The position numbers and the translations under genes were made by a program. The notes below the pieces were generated by a model. It saw only the letters and a program-made list of their open reading frames with translations, ran no database searches and had not been told where the DNA came from. Positions 39,170 through 49,276 of a stretch of DNA of 64,000 nt are shown here, in pieces; the first letter of the stretch is position 1; every line of letters starts with the position of its first letter. This DNA is from JBBECJ01 sp963763325 (GTDB lineage: Bacteria; Chloroflexota; Chloroflexia; Thermomicrobiales; CFX8), in contig CAVXOL010000020.1 of assembly GCA_963763325.1 (NCBI GenBank), forward strand, positions 62,001 through 126,000. The letters run 5' to 3'.

Positions 39170-39950
39170 GTGAAGACCCCACAGGAGCTATTTCGACCTG
39201 TCCGGCGCGGTCGCGATCGTCACTGGCGCCGGTTCGGGATTGGGCGCGCTCTTCGCCACGGCACTGGCCGAAGCTGGATCTGACGTTGTCTGTGCCGACC
39301 TGCATGTGCCGGGCGCTGAGGAGACGGCTCGCGAGATCGAGAAGATCGGCCGGTCCGCGCTGGTGGTTGAGGTCGATGTCGCCGATGAGGACGCCGTCAC
39401 GCGGATGGTCCACGCCACGCTCGACCGCTTCGGCAGGCTCGACATCCTCGTCAACAACGCAGGTATCGCCGTCACCGGCCCTCCGGAGGATTTGACCATG
39501 GCGGACTGGCAGCGCGTCGTCGCTGTCAACCAGACAGGGGTGTTCCTCTGCGCTCGCGAGGCGGCCAAGGCGATGATTGCCAGCCACACCTCCGGACGGA
39601 TCATCAACATCGCCTCGATTCTCGGAGCCGTCGCATCTCAGCCGGGGCCAGCCACTGCCTACGCCGCGAGCAAGGGCGCCGTTATCAACCTGACTCGCGA
39701 CCTGGCCGTCCACTGGGCGCCGCACGGCATCCGCGTCAACGCGCTCGGCCCGGCCTACTTCCCCAGCGCGATGACTGGCGACGCCTTTGCTGTCCCAGAA
39801 GTCGTCATCGAGCTCGAACGACGTACCCCGATGGGTCGGACCGGCCGGCTCGAAGATCTCAAAGGTCCGATCGTCTTCCTGGCTTCGGACGCATCAAGTT
39901 ACGTCACCGGCCAGACGCTGTTCGTCGACGGCGGCTGGACCGCATGGTGA
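39170..39950 (+). CDS. Short-chain dehydrogenase/reductase (one frameshift)
   Basis: This classical SDR is about 260 aa. The cofactor motif is VAIVTGAGSGLG and the structural motif is DILVNNAGIAVTG. The catalytic Ser lies in IINIASILGAV, and the Y-x3-K is AYAASKGA. It ends in GQTLFVDGGWTAW. The GTG at 39170 has a strong GGAGGAGGG before it. The first eight codons are in another frame, and a base is gained or lost near 39192, just before FDLSG. It probably acts on a sugar or small alcohol with NAD(P); the substrate is unknown. It stands alone between damaged transporter genes. Confidence 0.87.
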
Positions 39951-40236
39951 CATAAAAGCAGCAACGGTTCACTCAACACCGAAGAGTTGCCCGGCTCGAC
40001 CCGGAGGCGGCAGGATCTGATCGTTGGTTGATAACCATGCCTGTCTTGCCAACCTCATTGCTAAGCAATACCCAGCAAAGCACAAGGCTTGCACTGTCTG
40101 TTTTGACGCGTTGGCACGATATTGACACGTCCATCCGTCGGACGGCGCATCCCGGTAACACTGAAGCCAGTATCGTGAGAGGAGGTTGATTGCCGACGTC
40201 GTCGCAGAACACTGCTCATCCGTACTGAAGGTCATC

Positions 40237-41782
40237 ATGCATCCCGAACCGGAGCGACCACCCGTCGCCGTCCTCCGCAATGTGGTCAAGGCCTTTGAGA
40301 CAGCGGCCGGCCTGTTTCAGGCGCTACGCGGGGTGAGCCTGCGGATCGACGCTGGCGAGTTCGTTGCCATTACGGGTCGGTCGGGCAGCGGCAAATCGAC
40401 ACTGATCAACGTGCTAACCGGGATCGACGGGCCGACGAGCGGTGAGGTGCTTGTCTGCGGCGCGGCGCTCGAGACCCTGAGCGAGAACAAGCTCGCCGTC
40501 TGGCGTGGTCACAACCTGGGTATCATCTTCCAGTTCTTTCAGTTGCTCGCGACGCTGTCGGTGCTCGACAACGTGATGCTCCCGATGGATTTCGCCGGGA
40601 AGTATCGCGCCAGCGAACGACCGGAGCGGGCGATGGCCCTGCTGGAGCAGGTCGAGTTGGTCGAGCACGCCCACAAGCTGCCGGCTGGCCCTGACATTGG
40701 CGACGCTGACGCTCGGAGGCGCGATCTTCGCCAGCGTCGCGACCGTTCAGACCTCGCTGGACGGCACCTTCGACGAGATGATGCAGTACTGGAGCTATGA
40801 CGTCGAGGTCAACTTTGACGAGGCCACACCAGCCGAACTGGCGATCAGTGAGGCCGAGACGGTTCCAGGCGTCGAGCAGGCCGAAGGCTGGATCGCTACC
40901 AATGCATCGCGCCTGCGTCCCGACGGAACCCAGAACTCGAACATCTGGTTGCTGGCTGTCCCGGACGACAGCGATCTCATTCGCCCGACGCTTGTCGAGG
41001 GCCGATGGCTTGAGCCAGGTGAGAATGATGCGCTGGTTGTCAACGTGGACTTCCAGAGTGGTGAGTCGGACGTCGAGGTCGGCGACCTGGTGACCCTCAA
41101 CGCCGAGGGACACGAGCTCACCTGGCCGGTTGTTGGCGTCGTCACCAGCCAGTTGATGGGTCCCGTCGTCTATGCACCCTACGAACCATTCAGCGCAGCC
41201 GTCGACATGGCCGGTGACATTAACCGGGTCGTGCTGGTCACTGAGCGGCATGACGCAGCGGCTCAAACGGCCGCTGCGGAGCAGGCTGATGCGCAGCTGC
41301 GGGCTGCTGGCCTGCCGGTCGTGGGGGTCGAAACCAACAGTGACATGCGTGGTGGAACCCAAAGCCTCTTCACGATCCTGGTCGTGCTGCTCGTCGTCGT
41401 CAGCATCCTGCTGGTGATCGTCGGCTCGCTCGGACTGATGGGCGCGATGTCACTCAATGTTATCGAGCGCACCCGCGAGATCGGCGTGATGCGGGCAATC
41501 GGAGCGTCGAACGGCATGGTTGCCAGGATCGTGATCGTTGAGGGATTGGTCGTCGGGCTGCTCAGTTGGTCGCTTGGCGCGTTCCTCGCGCTGCCGCTGA
41601 GTTGGGGGCTTGCCTATCTGATCGGCGTCGCCCTCGTGCAGTCACCGCTGGCCTATGTCTTCTCGATCCTCGGCGTCCTGCTGTGGCTGGTCCTCGTCGT
41701 CGTGCTCTCGGTGCTGGCGAGTGTTCTCCCGGCTCGTCGTGCCTGGCGGCTGAGCGTGCGCGAAGTGCTGGCATACGAGTAG
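40237..41782 (+). pseudogene. ABC ATPase N-terminus joined to an FtsX-type permease C-terminus
   Basis: From 40237 the frame gives a MacB/LolD-type ATPase: LRNVVKAFETAAGLFQALRG, Walker A GRSGSGKSTLINVLTG and the Q-loop LGIIFQFFQLLATLSVL. It breaks off at LVEHAHKLPA, just where LSGGQ should follow. At about 40682, one base out of frame, an FtsX-like permease begins mid-protein at RLALTLATLTLGGAIFASVA and runs to LSVREVLAYE and a stop at 41780-41782, with three more helices after 41370. The ATPase signature, Walker B and the permease's first part are absent. The junction CCGGCTG would suit both partners, so a microhomology deletion is possible. Confidence 0.7.
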
Positions 41783-42064
41783 ACCGCGACCATCTGAACA
41801 CCTCGTAAACCTGATCGGGATGGACGTCGGTCCGTCCCGATCCACTTGGTTCTCGGTGATCACCGCATCAGTTGCGGCACTGGCTTCCCCGTCGTGGACT
41901 GTCCTGGCGGATCAACTCGATCCGAGGATTGACACAGGATTGATACAGATGGCTCCTGAAAAGCACCTCGCTGTTGTGCCTGCGGGGCTATCCTGCGGAT
42001 GATCCGGCGTCACCCGCCGATCAGACGGTCGACGGCGGACGGTGCCGGCAGGGAGGATGCCTTC

Positions 42065-42391
42065 ATGCGTACCGGGGGCCTGCCACGGATCGTCGCGATC
42101 GGGTGGGTCGTTGTCGATAGCCTGCGTCTCACCGGGCAACCGGTCACGGCTGACGAGGCAGTTGACGACATCAATGCCGTTGTCGAATCTCAGTTCGACG
42201 ACTCGCGTGTTCCGGGCGCGACGATCGCCATCGTCCAGGACGGCGAACTGGCCTACGCATGGAGCTTCGCCATCGACGACGGCTTCGCCATGACGGCCCA
42301 AACACCGTTTCCCATTGGTTCACTCACGAAGTCCTTCACGGAACTGGCCGTCATGCAGCGCTGCTTCCAGCGGAAGGGTGACCTCAGATGA
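42065..42391 (+). pseudogene. Truncated serine hydrolase (beta-lactamase family)
   Basis: The 108-aa product has VPGATIAIVQDGELAYAWSF and TPFPIGSLTKSFTELAVMQ, which hold the S-x-x-K catalytic motif of beta-lactamase-like serine hydrolases. Full proteins are 350-600 aa with a later Y-x-N and H/K-T-G; here the frame ends soon after the helix that carries the Lys. The ATG at 42065 has GGGAGG eight bases upstream. The stop overlaps the start of the peptidase gene, which suggests that a deletion brought them together. It cannot be active as written. Confidence 0.65.
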
Positions 42392-44822
42392 AGCCCGCAG
42401 TTGAATCCCAACGCCACTTCCCAACGGTCGGCCTGCCCCGCACATCCCAACTTTCAATGCCACGCTATAGTGGTGCGCTGCCACGGTTGTCGCTGCTGTT
42501 GGTCCTCGCGCTGCTCGTCTGGACCGGCCTCCAGCAACTCTCGACACCGGATGTCGTCCCGGCCACCGCGTCTGCAACCGAGTTCTCGGCCGCCCGGGCG
42601 ATGGAGCACCTGCGCGTCATCACCGTCGAGCCGCGCGCCGTCGGCCTCCTCGGCCACACTGCGACTCGCGAATACCTGGTTGCCCAACTGGAGGCGATGG
42701 GCCTTGAAACTGAGGTCCAGGACGACCTCGATCGCCGTCACTGGCGAGGGGGGCGCCGAAGGGATCGGCGCGGATACGGTCTACAACGTTCGGCCCGTCT
42801 GCCTGGCACCGACAGTACCGGCGCGATCGCGATCGACGCCCACTATGACACCGGCGCGACCGGTCCTGGCGCGATGGATGCCGGCTCTGGCGTCGTCACG
42901 ATACTGGAGACGATCCGCGCGATCCAGGCGGTCCGGCGCTCCGCAACGACCTGATCGTCGTCTTCGCGGACGCTGAGGAAGAGGGCATGCTTGGCGCGGC
43001 CGCCTTCAACCAGCAGCACCCGCTAGCGGACGATGTCCGGCTGGCGATCAACTTCGAGGGAGCTGGTGGCGATGGCCCGGCTCTCCTCTACGCCACCAGC
43101 CAGCACAACAACTGGCTCGTCAAAGAGTTCCTCGAGGCTGCTCCGCAGGCCAGTGCCTCCTCGCTGATGACCGAGATCGTCAACCTCTACGAGGCTGGCC
43201 GACTCGACTGTGACCTCGGTGAGTTCACCGATAACGGCAGCCTCGGTCTCGGCTTTGTCGTCCTCGGCGACACGCCCGTCTACCACACTGTCCGTGACAA
43301 CCCGGACGTGATCGACCCCGGCAGCATCCAGCAGGAGGGCGACAACACCCTCGCCGCCGTTCGCCACTTCGGCAACCTCGACCTGGCCGACACGCCACAG
43401 AATGGCGACCGCGTCTTCTTCAACATCTGGCCGGGCGTCGTCGTCCACTACCCGGCGACCTGGGCTCTCGTGCTGGCGCTCGCCGAAACCGCCATCATCG
43501 GCACCCTGCTGTTCACCGGAATCCGGCGCGGGCAGCTGACCCGCCGTGGCCTGCTGGCAGGGGCCATGGTCTACCTGCTCGGCACGCTCGGCGCGGTCAC
43601 CGTCGCTGCCGCCACCTGGTTCGCGATCCACGCGTTCAACCCCGACTACCAGGTCATGCTCGTCGGCAACTACCAGTCCGGCTTCTATGTTGTCGCCCTC
43701 GCTGCCCTGACCGTCGCTGTCGCCGCGGCGCTCTACACGCTGCTGGACGGCCGCGTTCGCCGTCAGAATCTGGTCGCCGGTGTCCTGCTTGGTGGTCTGC
43801 TGCCGCTCTGGTTTGCCAGCGTCGCCCTCCCCGGCATGAGCTACCTGATCGCCTGGCCGTTGCTCTTCGCAACGCTGCCGCTGGCCTGGTCGTCTTACGC
43901 CGGCCGACTGGCCGAGCACCAGTGGTGGCGTGCCGGCATCCTTGCCGTCTCCGCCGTCCCGGCCATCGTCATCCTGCCGGGAACGCTCCACGCGATGCTG
44001 GGTCTCGTCAACCGGCTCGAAGGGTTGTCCGGACTCGGCCTGCTGGGACTGCTGATGATCTTCGTCGCGCCACTGGCCGGCCTCTTTGTCCCGCACCTGC
44101 ACTTCGTTGCCGGTGAGCCGAACGCTCGACGCCGTCGCCGCTGGGCCCTGCCTGGCACGGTTGCGCTGCTGGCCGTCGCGCTGCTGGCCTGGGGCAACCT
44201 GACCTCGGGCTTCGATGCCGATCAGCCCCGCCCCGACCGGATCGCCTACGAGCTGAACGCCGACACCGGCCAGGCACAGTGGGTCAGCTACGATCGTCAG
44301 CTCGACAACTGGACCCGCCAGTTCTTCCCAGCGGAGACCAGGGCCGTCGATCACGAGACCGCCATGCTCGGGACGCTCTCCGCCTTCGTTGCCCCGGCCC
44401 CGCTCGCGACCCTCGCGCCACCGGAGGTTACGGTCATCAACGACATGACCGACGGTGACCTGCGGACGCTGACACTCAACATCACGTCTCCGGAGAACGC
44501 CCGCATCAGCGTCGCCGACATTGACGCGCCGGGAGAGGTTGTTGCCGTCGCCGTCGATGGCCGTCCGCTCGACCTGAGCGGCCTCGACTGGGCACGCGAT
44601 GGCGAGTTCCCGATCATCTACCGCAACGTCCCGACAGCCGGCTGGGAGTTGACGCTGACCATCCGATCGACCGAGCCGGTCGTCGTCACGATCGAGGAGA
44701 CCAAGGACGGTCTGCCCGACGTACCGGGCTTCACGATCGAGCCACGCCCGGCTGACACAATGGCCGCGCCGAGCTACGCCTACGACCCGACAACCGTAAT
44801 TCGCAGCTTCAGCTTTGAGTAG
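42388..44822 (+). CDS. Membrane M28-family peptidase (frameshifted near the N-terminus)
   Basis: The protein is about 810 aa. A TM helix (LSLLLVLALLVWTGLQQL) precedes an M28 catalytic domain. Metal ligands appear as AIDAHYDTGATGPGAMDAGS, FADAEEEGMLGAAAF with the catalytic Glu pair, and NFEGAGG; the last His is in PVYHTVRDNPD. Eight or so membrane helices follow from about 43440 to 44200, then a C-terminal domain of about 180 residues with beta-strand character. This matches the ERMP1/Fxna-like layout. Frames change near 42735, 42805 and 42955. GGAAGG ten bases before the ATG at 42388 supports that start; 42457 is an alternative. It likely cleaves peptides outside the membrane. Confidence 0.82.
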
Positions 44823-44944
44823 TTCCGCATGCAGGACGGGCGGCATACCAGCAGGAAGGAAGGCACCAGATGCATGCATTCAACAACGCCCCTCAGCTAT
44901 TACCGAACGGCTCCGCATCGAGACTGATGCGAAGGGAGGACGCG

Positions 44945-45877
44945 ATGAGCCGCACGATTCGTTTCCTGTTACTCGTCGTGAGCGTCCTCGTGGCGCTTCT
45001 ACCGGCGGCCGTCTTCGCACAGAACGGTGACGACGACGGCGATCTGCTGCTGCGGATCAACGGCCCGATCACTGTTGCTCCGGGAGAGACGCACGAGACC
45101 GTGGTGGTGATCTCCGATGACGTGACGATGGATGGCACGATCGACTCGATGCTTCTTGTCATCGACGGTGATGCTATCGTCACCGGCCAGGTCGATGGTG
45201 ACATCACCGTCATCCGCGGCACCCTGACACTCGAACCGTCGGCACGCGTCGACAACGTCAATATCGTTGACGGGACACTCGTCCGTGCTGACGGTGCCGT
45301 CATCGCTGGTGAGTTTTCGCAACGATCCGACTTCCTCAACGTCTGGCAACTAGGCCTGATCTCGGCGTTCGTCTGGCTCGGGATGACGCTGGTCGTCCTG
45401 GCCGCCGGGATTGTCTTTGCCGCTGTCGCCGGACGCCAGCTGACGACCGCCGGTGACCAGATTGCGCACAATCCCGGTCCGGCAGTCCTTGCCGCGCTCG
45501 TCGCCTGGATCGCGATGCCGGTTCTGATGGTGCTGGCCATCTTCACGCTGGTCGGCATTCCAATGGGAATCGGCTACTTCGTCTTCGTGCTGCCGGTGCT
45601 TTGGTTCACTGGCTATCTGGTAGCTGGGACACAGCTCGGCAGGCTGATCATGCGCCGTCGTACCGCTGGGCAGCGTCCGTATCTTCCAGCCGTGCTCGGC
45701 CTGCTGATCCTGCAGTCCGTCAGCTGGATACCGTGGTTTGGCCCGATGATCGCGTTCGTGGCCGGCGTCGTCGGCAGCGGCGCGCTGCTCCTGCTGGCCT
45801 GGCAGGCGTGGCGCGGCCCACAGGCCGAGCCAGCCGCCCAGCAACCATCGCTCAACCTGCCCGCGCAGTTGACGTAA
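44945..45877 (+). CDS. Membrane protein with bactofilin-like repeat domain
   Basis: The protein is 310 aa. A signal peptide (FLLLVVSVLVALLPAAVFAQ) is followed by a beta-strand repeat region, TMDGTIDSMLLVIDGDAIVT then GQVDGDITVIRGTLTLEPSA, which has the ladder character of bactofilin-like polymer-forming domains. About four helices follow (LISAFVWLGMTLVVLAAGIV; AWIAMPVLMVLAIFTLVGIP). The layout suits an envelope protein with an extracellular beta domain. The ATG at 44945 follows AAGGGAGGACGCG. It is intact and lies 122 bases after the peptidase gene. A cell-shape or surface role is only a guess. Confidence 0.7.
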   Translation: MSRTIRFLLLVVSVLVALLPAAVFAQNGDDDGDLLLRINGPITVAPGETHETVVVISDDVTMDGTIDSMLLVIDGDAIVTGQVDGDITVIRGTLTLEPSARVDNVNIVDGTLVRADGAVIAGEFSQRSDFLNVWQLGLISAFVWLGMTLVVLAAGIVFAAVAGRQLTTAGDQIAHNPGPAVLAALVAWIAMPVLMVLAIFTLVGIPMGIGYFVFVLPVLWFTGYLVAGTQLGRLIMRRRTAGQRPYLPAVLGLLILQSVSWIPWFGPMIAFVAGVVGSGALLLLAWQAWRGPQAEPAAQQPSLNLPAQLT

Positions 45878-45941
45878 TCTGTTGGTGGCCCGCCCGGGAC
45901 GAGACCGGCGCGGCCACCAACCAGAGAAATGGAAGGAACTG

Positions 45942-46763
45942 ATGGCAACTGAAATCGCGCTCGATCCGCAACGACCGGTCGATCAGTCCTCACTTGCCCG
46001 AGTTGCCGCTGAAGCCATGCCAACTGTGCCTGAGCCGGAGATGGCTGTCTCGCTCGACAGGTCGGGCACAGTCGTCGACGCGCTACGCGCTTTCGGCGTG
46101 GTCATCGGCCCGTCAATCGTGTTCGATATCGTCACGCTGGGCAGTGTCCCGGCCCTGCTGAGCAGGCGGATGCGGCCGTTTGCGGTCCTTGGCACGGCGC
46201 TACTGGCGGCCTACTGGTTCGCGATCCGCCCCTGGCATCTCCGCTGGGGAGCAACTGACGAGGAGGTCGTCAAGACACTCCCCGGCGATGATCTGGAGCC
46301 GGATCCCGGCATTCAGATGACGCGTGCCATCACGATCGACGCGCCGGTCGAGGCTGTCTGGCCCTGGTTGGCGCAGATCGGCCAGGAGCGCGGCGGCTTC
46401 TACAGCTATGAGTGGCTCGAGAACCTGGCTGGCTGCCAGATGGTCAATGCCGAGCGGATACACCCCGAGTGGCAGCATCGCGAGGTGGGCGAGACGGTCA
46501 AGCTTCATCCGCTGACCGGACTCATGGTGAGCCGATTCGAGCCGAACCGAATCTTCGGCATCGAGGGCTGGGGTGTCTACGTCGTCGAGCCAACGAACGA
46601 TGGCAAGCAGACGCGCCTGATCGGTCGTGCCCGGGTTGGTCGAGGGATGACGGCGCTGTTCTATGCCCTCTGCATCGAGATCCCGCACTTCGTGATGGAG
46701 CGTAAGATGCTACTGGGTATCAAGGAACGCGCCGAACACTCGCATATCGATTCAGTCAGGTGA
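45942..46763 (+). CDS. SRPBCC-family protein with N-terminal membrane helices
   Basis: The protein is 273 aa. One or two helices fall at about residues 45-90 (FGVVIGPSIVFDIVTLG; FAVLGTALLAAYWFAI). From residue 125 on it is an SRPBCC (polyketide cyclase/START-like) domain: TRAITIDAPVEAVWPWLAQI, then GGFYSYEWLENLAGCQMVNA and VGETVKLHP. These domains bind hydrophobic ligands. The ATG follows AATGGAAGGAACTG. The gene is intact. Its place after the bactofilin-like gene and before the glycosyltransferase suggests envelope or lipid work, without proof. Confidence 0.8.
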   Translation: MATEIALDPQRPVDQSSLARVAAEAMPTVPEPEMAVSLDRSGTVVDALRAFGVVIGPSIVFDIVTLGSVPALLSRRMRPFAVLGTALLAAYWFAIRPWHLRWGATDEEVVKTLPGDDLEPDPGIQMTRAITIDAPVEAVWPWLAQIGQERGGFYSYEWLENLAGCQMVNAERIHPEWQHREVGETVKLHPLTGLMVSRFEPNRIFGIEGWGVYVVEPTNDGKQTRLIGRARVGRGMTALFYALCIEIPHFVMERKMLLGIKERAEHSHIDSVR

Positions 46764-46859
46764 CCACTCCGGATTACCGGTAGCGCACGCGAGTGGCCAG
46801 CTTCCGGTGACCGCGTCCGTCGCCCTTGCCGGCGTGCTGTCGAAGAGAGGGTTCTCCAC

Positions 46860-48149
46860 ATGTTGCAACGCGTCGATATCACGCCGGCTCGCATCATAGA
46901 CTATGAACCGTTCATTGGTTCCGCTGGTGTCACCCGGCTGATCGATCTGGCGGAGTTGCTGCGTGGAAAGCGAATCCTGCACCTCAACGCCACATCGTAC
47001 GGCGGCGGCGTCTCCGAGTTGCTTCGTTCGTCGATCGCGATCCAGCTCGGGCTTGGCCTCAACGTCGAGTGGCGCGTCATTTCCGTCGATCCTGCGTTCT
47101 TCAGCATCACGAAGGGGTTCCACAACGCACTCCAGGGCAGCGAATTCACGCTGACCGACGAGCAGCGCGAGACATTCCTGCTCCAGAGCGCCTACAACGC
47201 CCAGCAGCTCGTGGGTCAGTATGATGTCGTCATCGTCCACGATCCGCAGCCGGTCGCGCTGCTCAACCTGCATGGTCGCGATGACGCCACCTGGGTCTGG
47301 CGCTGCCATATCGACACCTCAAACCCGAACCAGCATGTGCTCGACTTCCTGCTGCCGTTCATCAATGAGTACGATGCGCTCGTCTTTACGATGCCGGAGT
47401 TCGTACCGACAGCCCTCGCAGACAAGCACGTCCACATCATCCCGCCCGGGATTGATCCACTCTCGCCCAAGAACCTGGAGTTGCCGCGGGACATCAGCCA
47501 GCGGATCATGAACTGGGTCGGGATCGATCCATCTCGCCCGCTCGTGACCCAGGTCTCGCGCTTCGATCCCTGGAAGGACCCGCTTGGCGTCATCAGGGTC
47601 TACCGGATGGCACGCGCCGAGGTGAAGGGGCTCCAGCTCGCGCTGCTCGGCTCGATGGCGCTCGATGACCCGGAGGCGTGGGCGCTGAAGAGCCAGATCC
47701 AGGCTGAAGTTGGTGATGATCTGGAAATCACGGTCGCGACCAACCTGACCGGGATCGGGAACATCGAGGTCAACGCCTTCCAGCGCTATTCCGACGTCAT
47801 CATTCAGAAGTCGATCCGTGAGGGATTCGGGCTCATTGTCTCGGAGGCCCTCTGGAAGGGTACACCAGTTGTGGCGGGCCGAACCGGCGGTATCCCGCTC
47901 CAGATGCAGGATGGTGTCGGCGGCTATCTCATCGATCCGGACGACGACGCAGCCTTCGCGGAGCGCATCATCCAGCTCTTTCGCTATCCGCAGCAGCGCG
48001 ATCGGCTTGGCTCGTTTGGAAAGGATGCCGTCCGAAAGCGCTTCCTGATCACACGCTTTGTCGCCGACGAACTGACCTTGCTGAGCGAATTGACTGGTGG
48101 CGCAATGCCCGACACGCATTCGAGGCAGGGAATGGGATATTCGTCGTAG
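46860..48149 (+). CDS. GT4 glycosyltransferase, trehalose-synthase (TreT)-like
   Basis: The protein is 429 aa and intact. The N-terminal Rossmann part has ILHLNATSYGGGVSELLRSS. The middle carries WRCHIDTSNPN and IPPGIDPLSPKN. The C-terminal half shows GRPLVTQVSRFD-type start of domain 2 (here RPLVTQVSRFDPWKDPLGVI) and the GT4 E-x7-E site IREGFGLIVSEALWKGTPVV. That set is typical of TreT, which joins an NDP-glucose and glucose into trehalose, though other retaining transferases share it. It is a cytoplasmic enzyme. The ribosome site AAGAGAGG lies upstream of the ATG. Confidence 0.85.
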   Translation: MLQRVDITPARIIDYEPFIGSAGVTRLIDLAELLRGKRILHLNATSYGGGVSELLRSSIAIQLGLGLNVEWRVISVDPAFFSITKGFHNALQGSEFTLTDEQRETFLLQSAYNAQQLVGQYDVVIVHDPQPVALLNLHGRDDATWVWRCHIDTSNPNQHVLDFLLPFINEYDALVFTMPEFVPTALADKHVHIIPPGIDPLSPKNLELPRDISQRIMNWVGIDPSRPLVTQVSRFDPWKDPLGVIRVYRMARAEVKGLQLALLGSMALDDPEAWALKSQIQAEVGDDLEITVATNLTGIGNIEVNAFQRYSDVIIQKSIREGFGLIVSEALWKGTPVVAGRTGGIPLQMQDGVGGYLIDPDDDAAFAERIIQLFRYPQQRDRLGSFGKDAVRKRFLITRFVADELTLLSELTGGAMPDTHSRQGMGYSS

Positions 48150-48204
48150 GAGTCCTGGCCGGCGCGAACGCGCCGGGTATCAAGGGGAAGGAGCCACCGG
48201 TTCC

Positions 48205-48561
48205 ATGTATGCAAGAGTCGTTGAGTACCATGCCCGTCCGCACATTACCCGCAGCGAGGCCGCGACGATGTACCACCAGATTATCGCAGTCCTCGACGGG
48301 ATGGATGGCTTCCTCGGTTCGACGTTCCTGATGAACGAGGCAACCCACCGGGCTGTCTCAATCACCTGGTGGCGTGACGACGCCTGCGCCTCCAGCGGTG
48401 GCCGGAAGAGCCTGCCGCTGTTGATCCGGATCAGCGACATGATGGTCAGCCCGCCCGTGATCTCCGGCTACGACGTTGTCGACCAGGTTGCTGACCGGCT
48501 TGTCCCAGTCTCGGCCATGCCGAACGACAGCGTGCCCGCCGACCCGTCCGGAGTCATCTGA
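48205..48561 (+). CDS. Small protein, ABM-like fold possible
   Basis: The product is 118 aa. It opens MYARVVEYHARPHITRSEAA, and DGMDGFLGSTFLMNEATHRA then VSITWWRDDA follow, as in antibiotic-biosynthesis-monooxygenase-like dimeric alpha-beta barrels. The Trp-Trp after the third strand and the Asp-Gly-Met loop agree with that fold, but similarity is short. The ATG is preceded by AAGGGGAAGGAG 11 bases away. It lies 55 bases after the glycosyltransferase. Function is unknown. Confidence 0.65.
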   Translation: MYARVVEYHARPHITRSEAATMYHQIIAVLDGMDGFLGSTFLMNEATHRAVSITWWRDDACASSGGRKSLPLLIRISDMMVSPPVISGYDVVDQVADRLVPVSAMPNDSVPADPSGVI

Positions 48562-48634
48562 CGATGCTCGTCGATAAACTCTCATCCTCAGTTCATCGCG
48601 TTTTAACGTCCCACCGACATCATCGATACAGAGC

Positions 48635-48662
48635 GATCGGCCGCCAAATCCGGCGGTCGATC
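48635..48662. promoter_or_regulatory. Inverted repeat upstream of PepSY gene
   Basis: GATCGGCCGCC at 48635-48645 pairs with GGCGGTCGATC at 48652-48662, with one G-T mismatch and a 6-nt loop. It lies between the ABM-like stop and the PepSY start and may be a terminator or operator. Confidence 0.4.
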
Positions 48663-48700
48663 CGGACGGGCGATTGTTGACCACCAGAAGGGGAACCGGG

Positions 48701-49030
48701 ATGGAAAGACTGATGACGCGCAAGCGCTGGCTGATAGGCGCCGGCGCAGGCTCACTGCTGCTGGTGGGAGGGCTGGCTGCCGGACCGGTCGCGAGCCTCG
48801 CACAAGGTGACCCGGACGCCAAACTGAGCGAAGAAGAGGCTGTCCAGATCGCGATTGGCGAGTTCCCTGGGACGACCTCGACGTCGGTTGAACTGGAAGA
48901 AGAGGACGGCCGCGCCGTCTATGAGATCAACCTCTCCAACGGCTACGAGGTCGAGGTGGATGGCAACAGCGGACAGATCCTCGAAACCGAGGCGTCGGAC
49001 GATGACGACGGTGATGACGACGGGCGATGA
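48701..49030 (+). CDS. PepSY-domain secreted protein with acidic tail
   Basis: The product is 109 aa. An N-terminal helix (WLIGAGAGSLLLVGGLAAG) acts as signal peptide or anchor. The PepSY domain runs from KLSEEEAVQIAIGEFPGTTS to YEVEVDGNSGQILETEA. The tail is D-D-D-D-G-D-D-D-G-R. A single-base change near 49022 (CGGGCG) would extend the tail through five more Asp codons to TAA at 49041-49043, the likelier true end. PepSY proteins are often protease inhibitors or sensor modules at the cell surface. The ATG follows AGAAGGGGAACCGGG. Confidence 0.8.
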   Translation: MERLMTRKRWLIGAGAGSLLLVGGLAAGPVASLAQGDPDAKLSEEEAVQIAIGEFPGTTSTSVELEEEDGRAVYEINLSNGYEVEVDGNSGQILETEASDDDDGDDDGR

Positions 49031-49204
49031 CGACGACGACTAAGACGAAAACAGCCGTACCGTCGCAACGATCGATGACGGCACCGGCCTGCTGTCGCAG
49101 CCGCCATGATGCGTGATCGGGCGCTTGTTGACACCCAGGGCGCCAAGAAAAGCGCTCTCGTCTCGGTCGATTCTGACGACTGATTTCCCCGACAGATTCA
49201 CAGA

Positions 49205-49231
49205 CCGGAGAAGCGCTCAACGCTTCTCCGG
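49205..49231 (+). terminator. Strong 11-bp hairpin
   Basis: CCGGAGAAGCG at 49205-49215 pairs exactly with CGCTTCTCCGG at 49221-49231 around CTCAA. It lies downstream of the PepSY gene and upstream of the next start at 49277. No T-run is seen, but stem and loop are ideal. Confidence 0.6.
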
Positions 49232-49276
49232 CGCATTCGGGACACATTCGCGGGCATCTGTGAATGGAGTGCGGTC

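Noticed and set aside
43023..44879. Open frame of more than 600 codons on the strand opposite the M28 peptidase
   Set aside because: It is rich in Asp, Arg and Gln with no hydrophobic core and mirrors the peptidase codons. The forward frame has family motifs and membrane helices.
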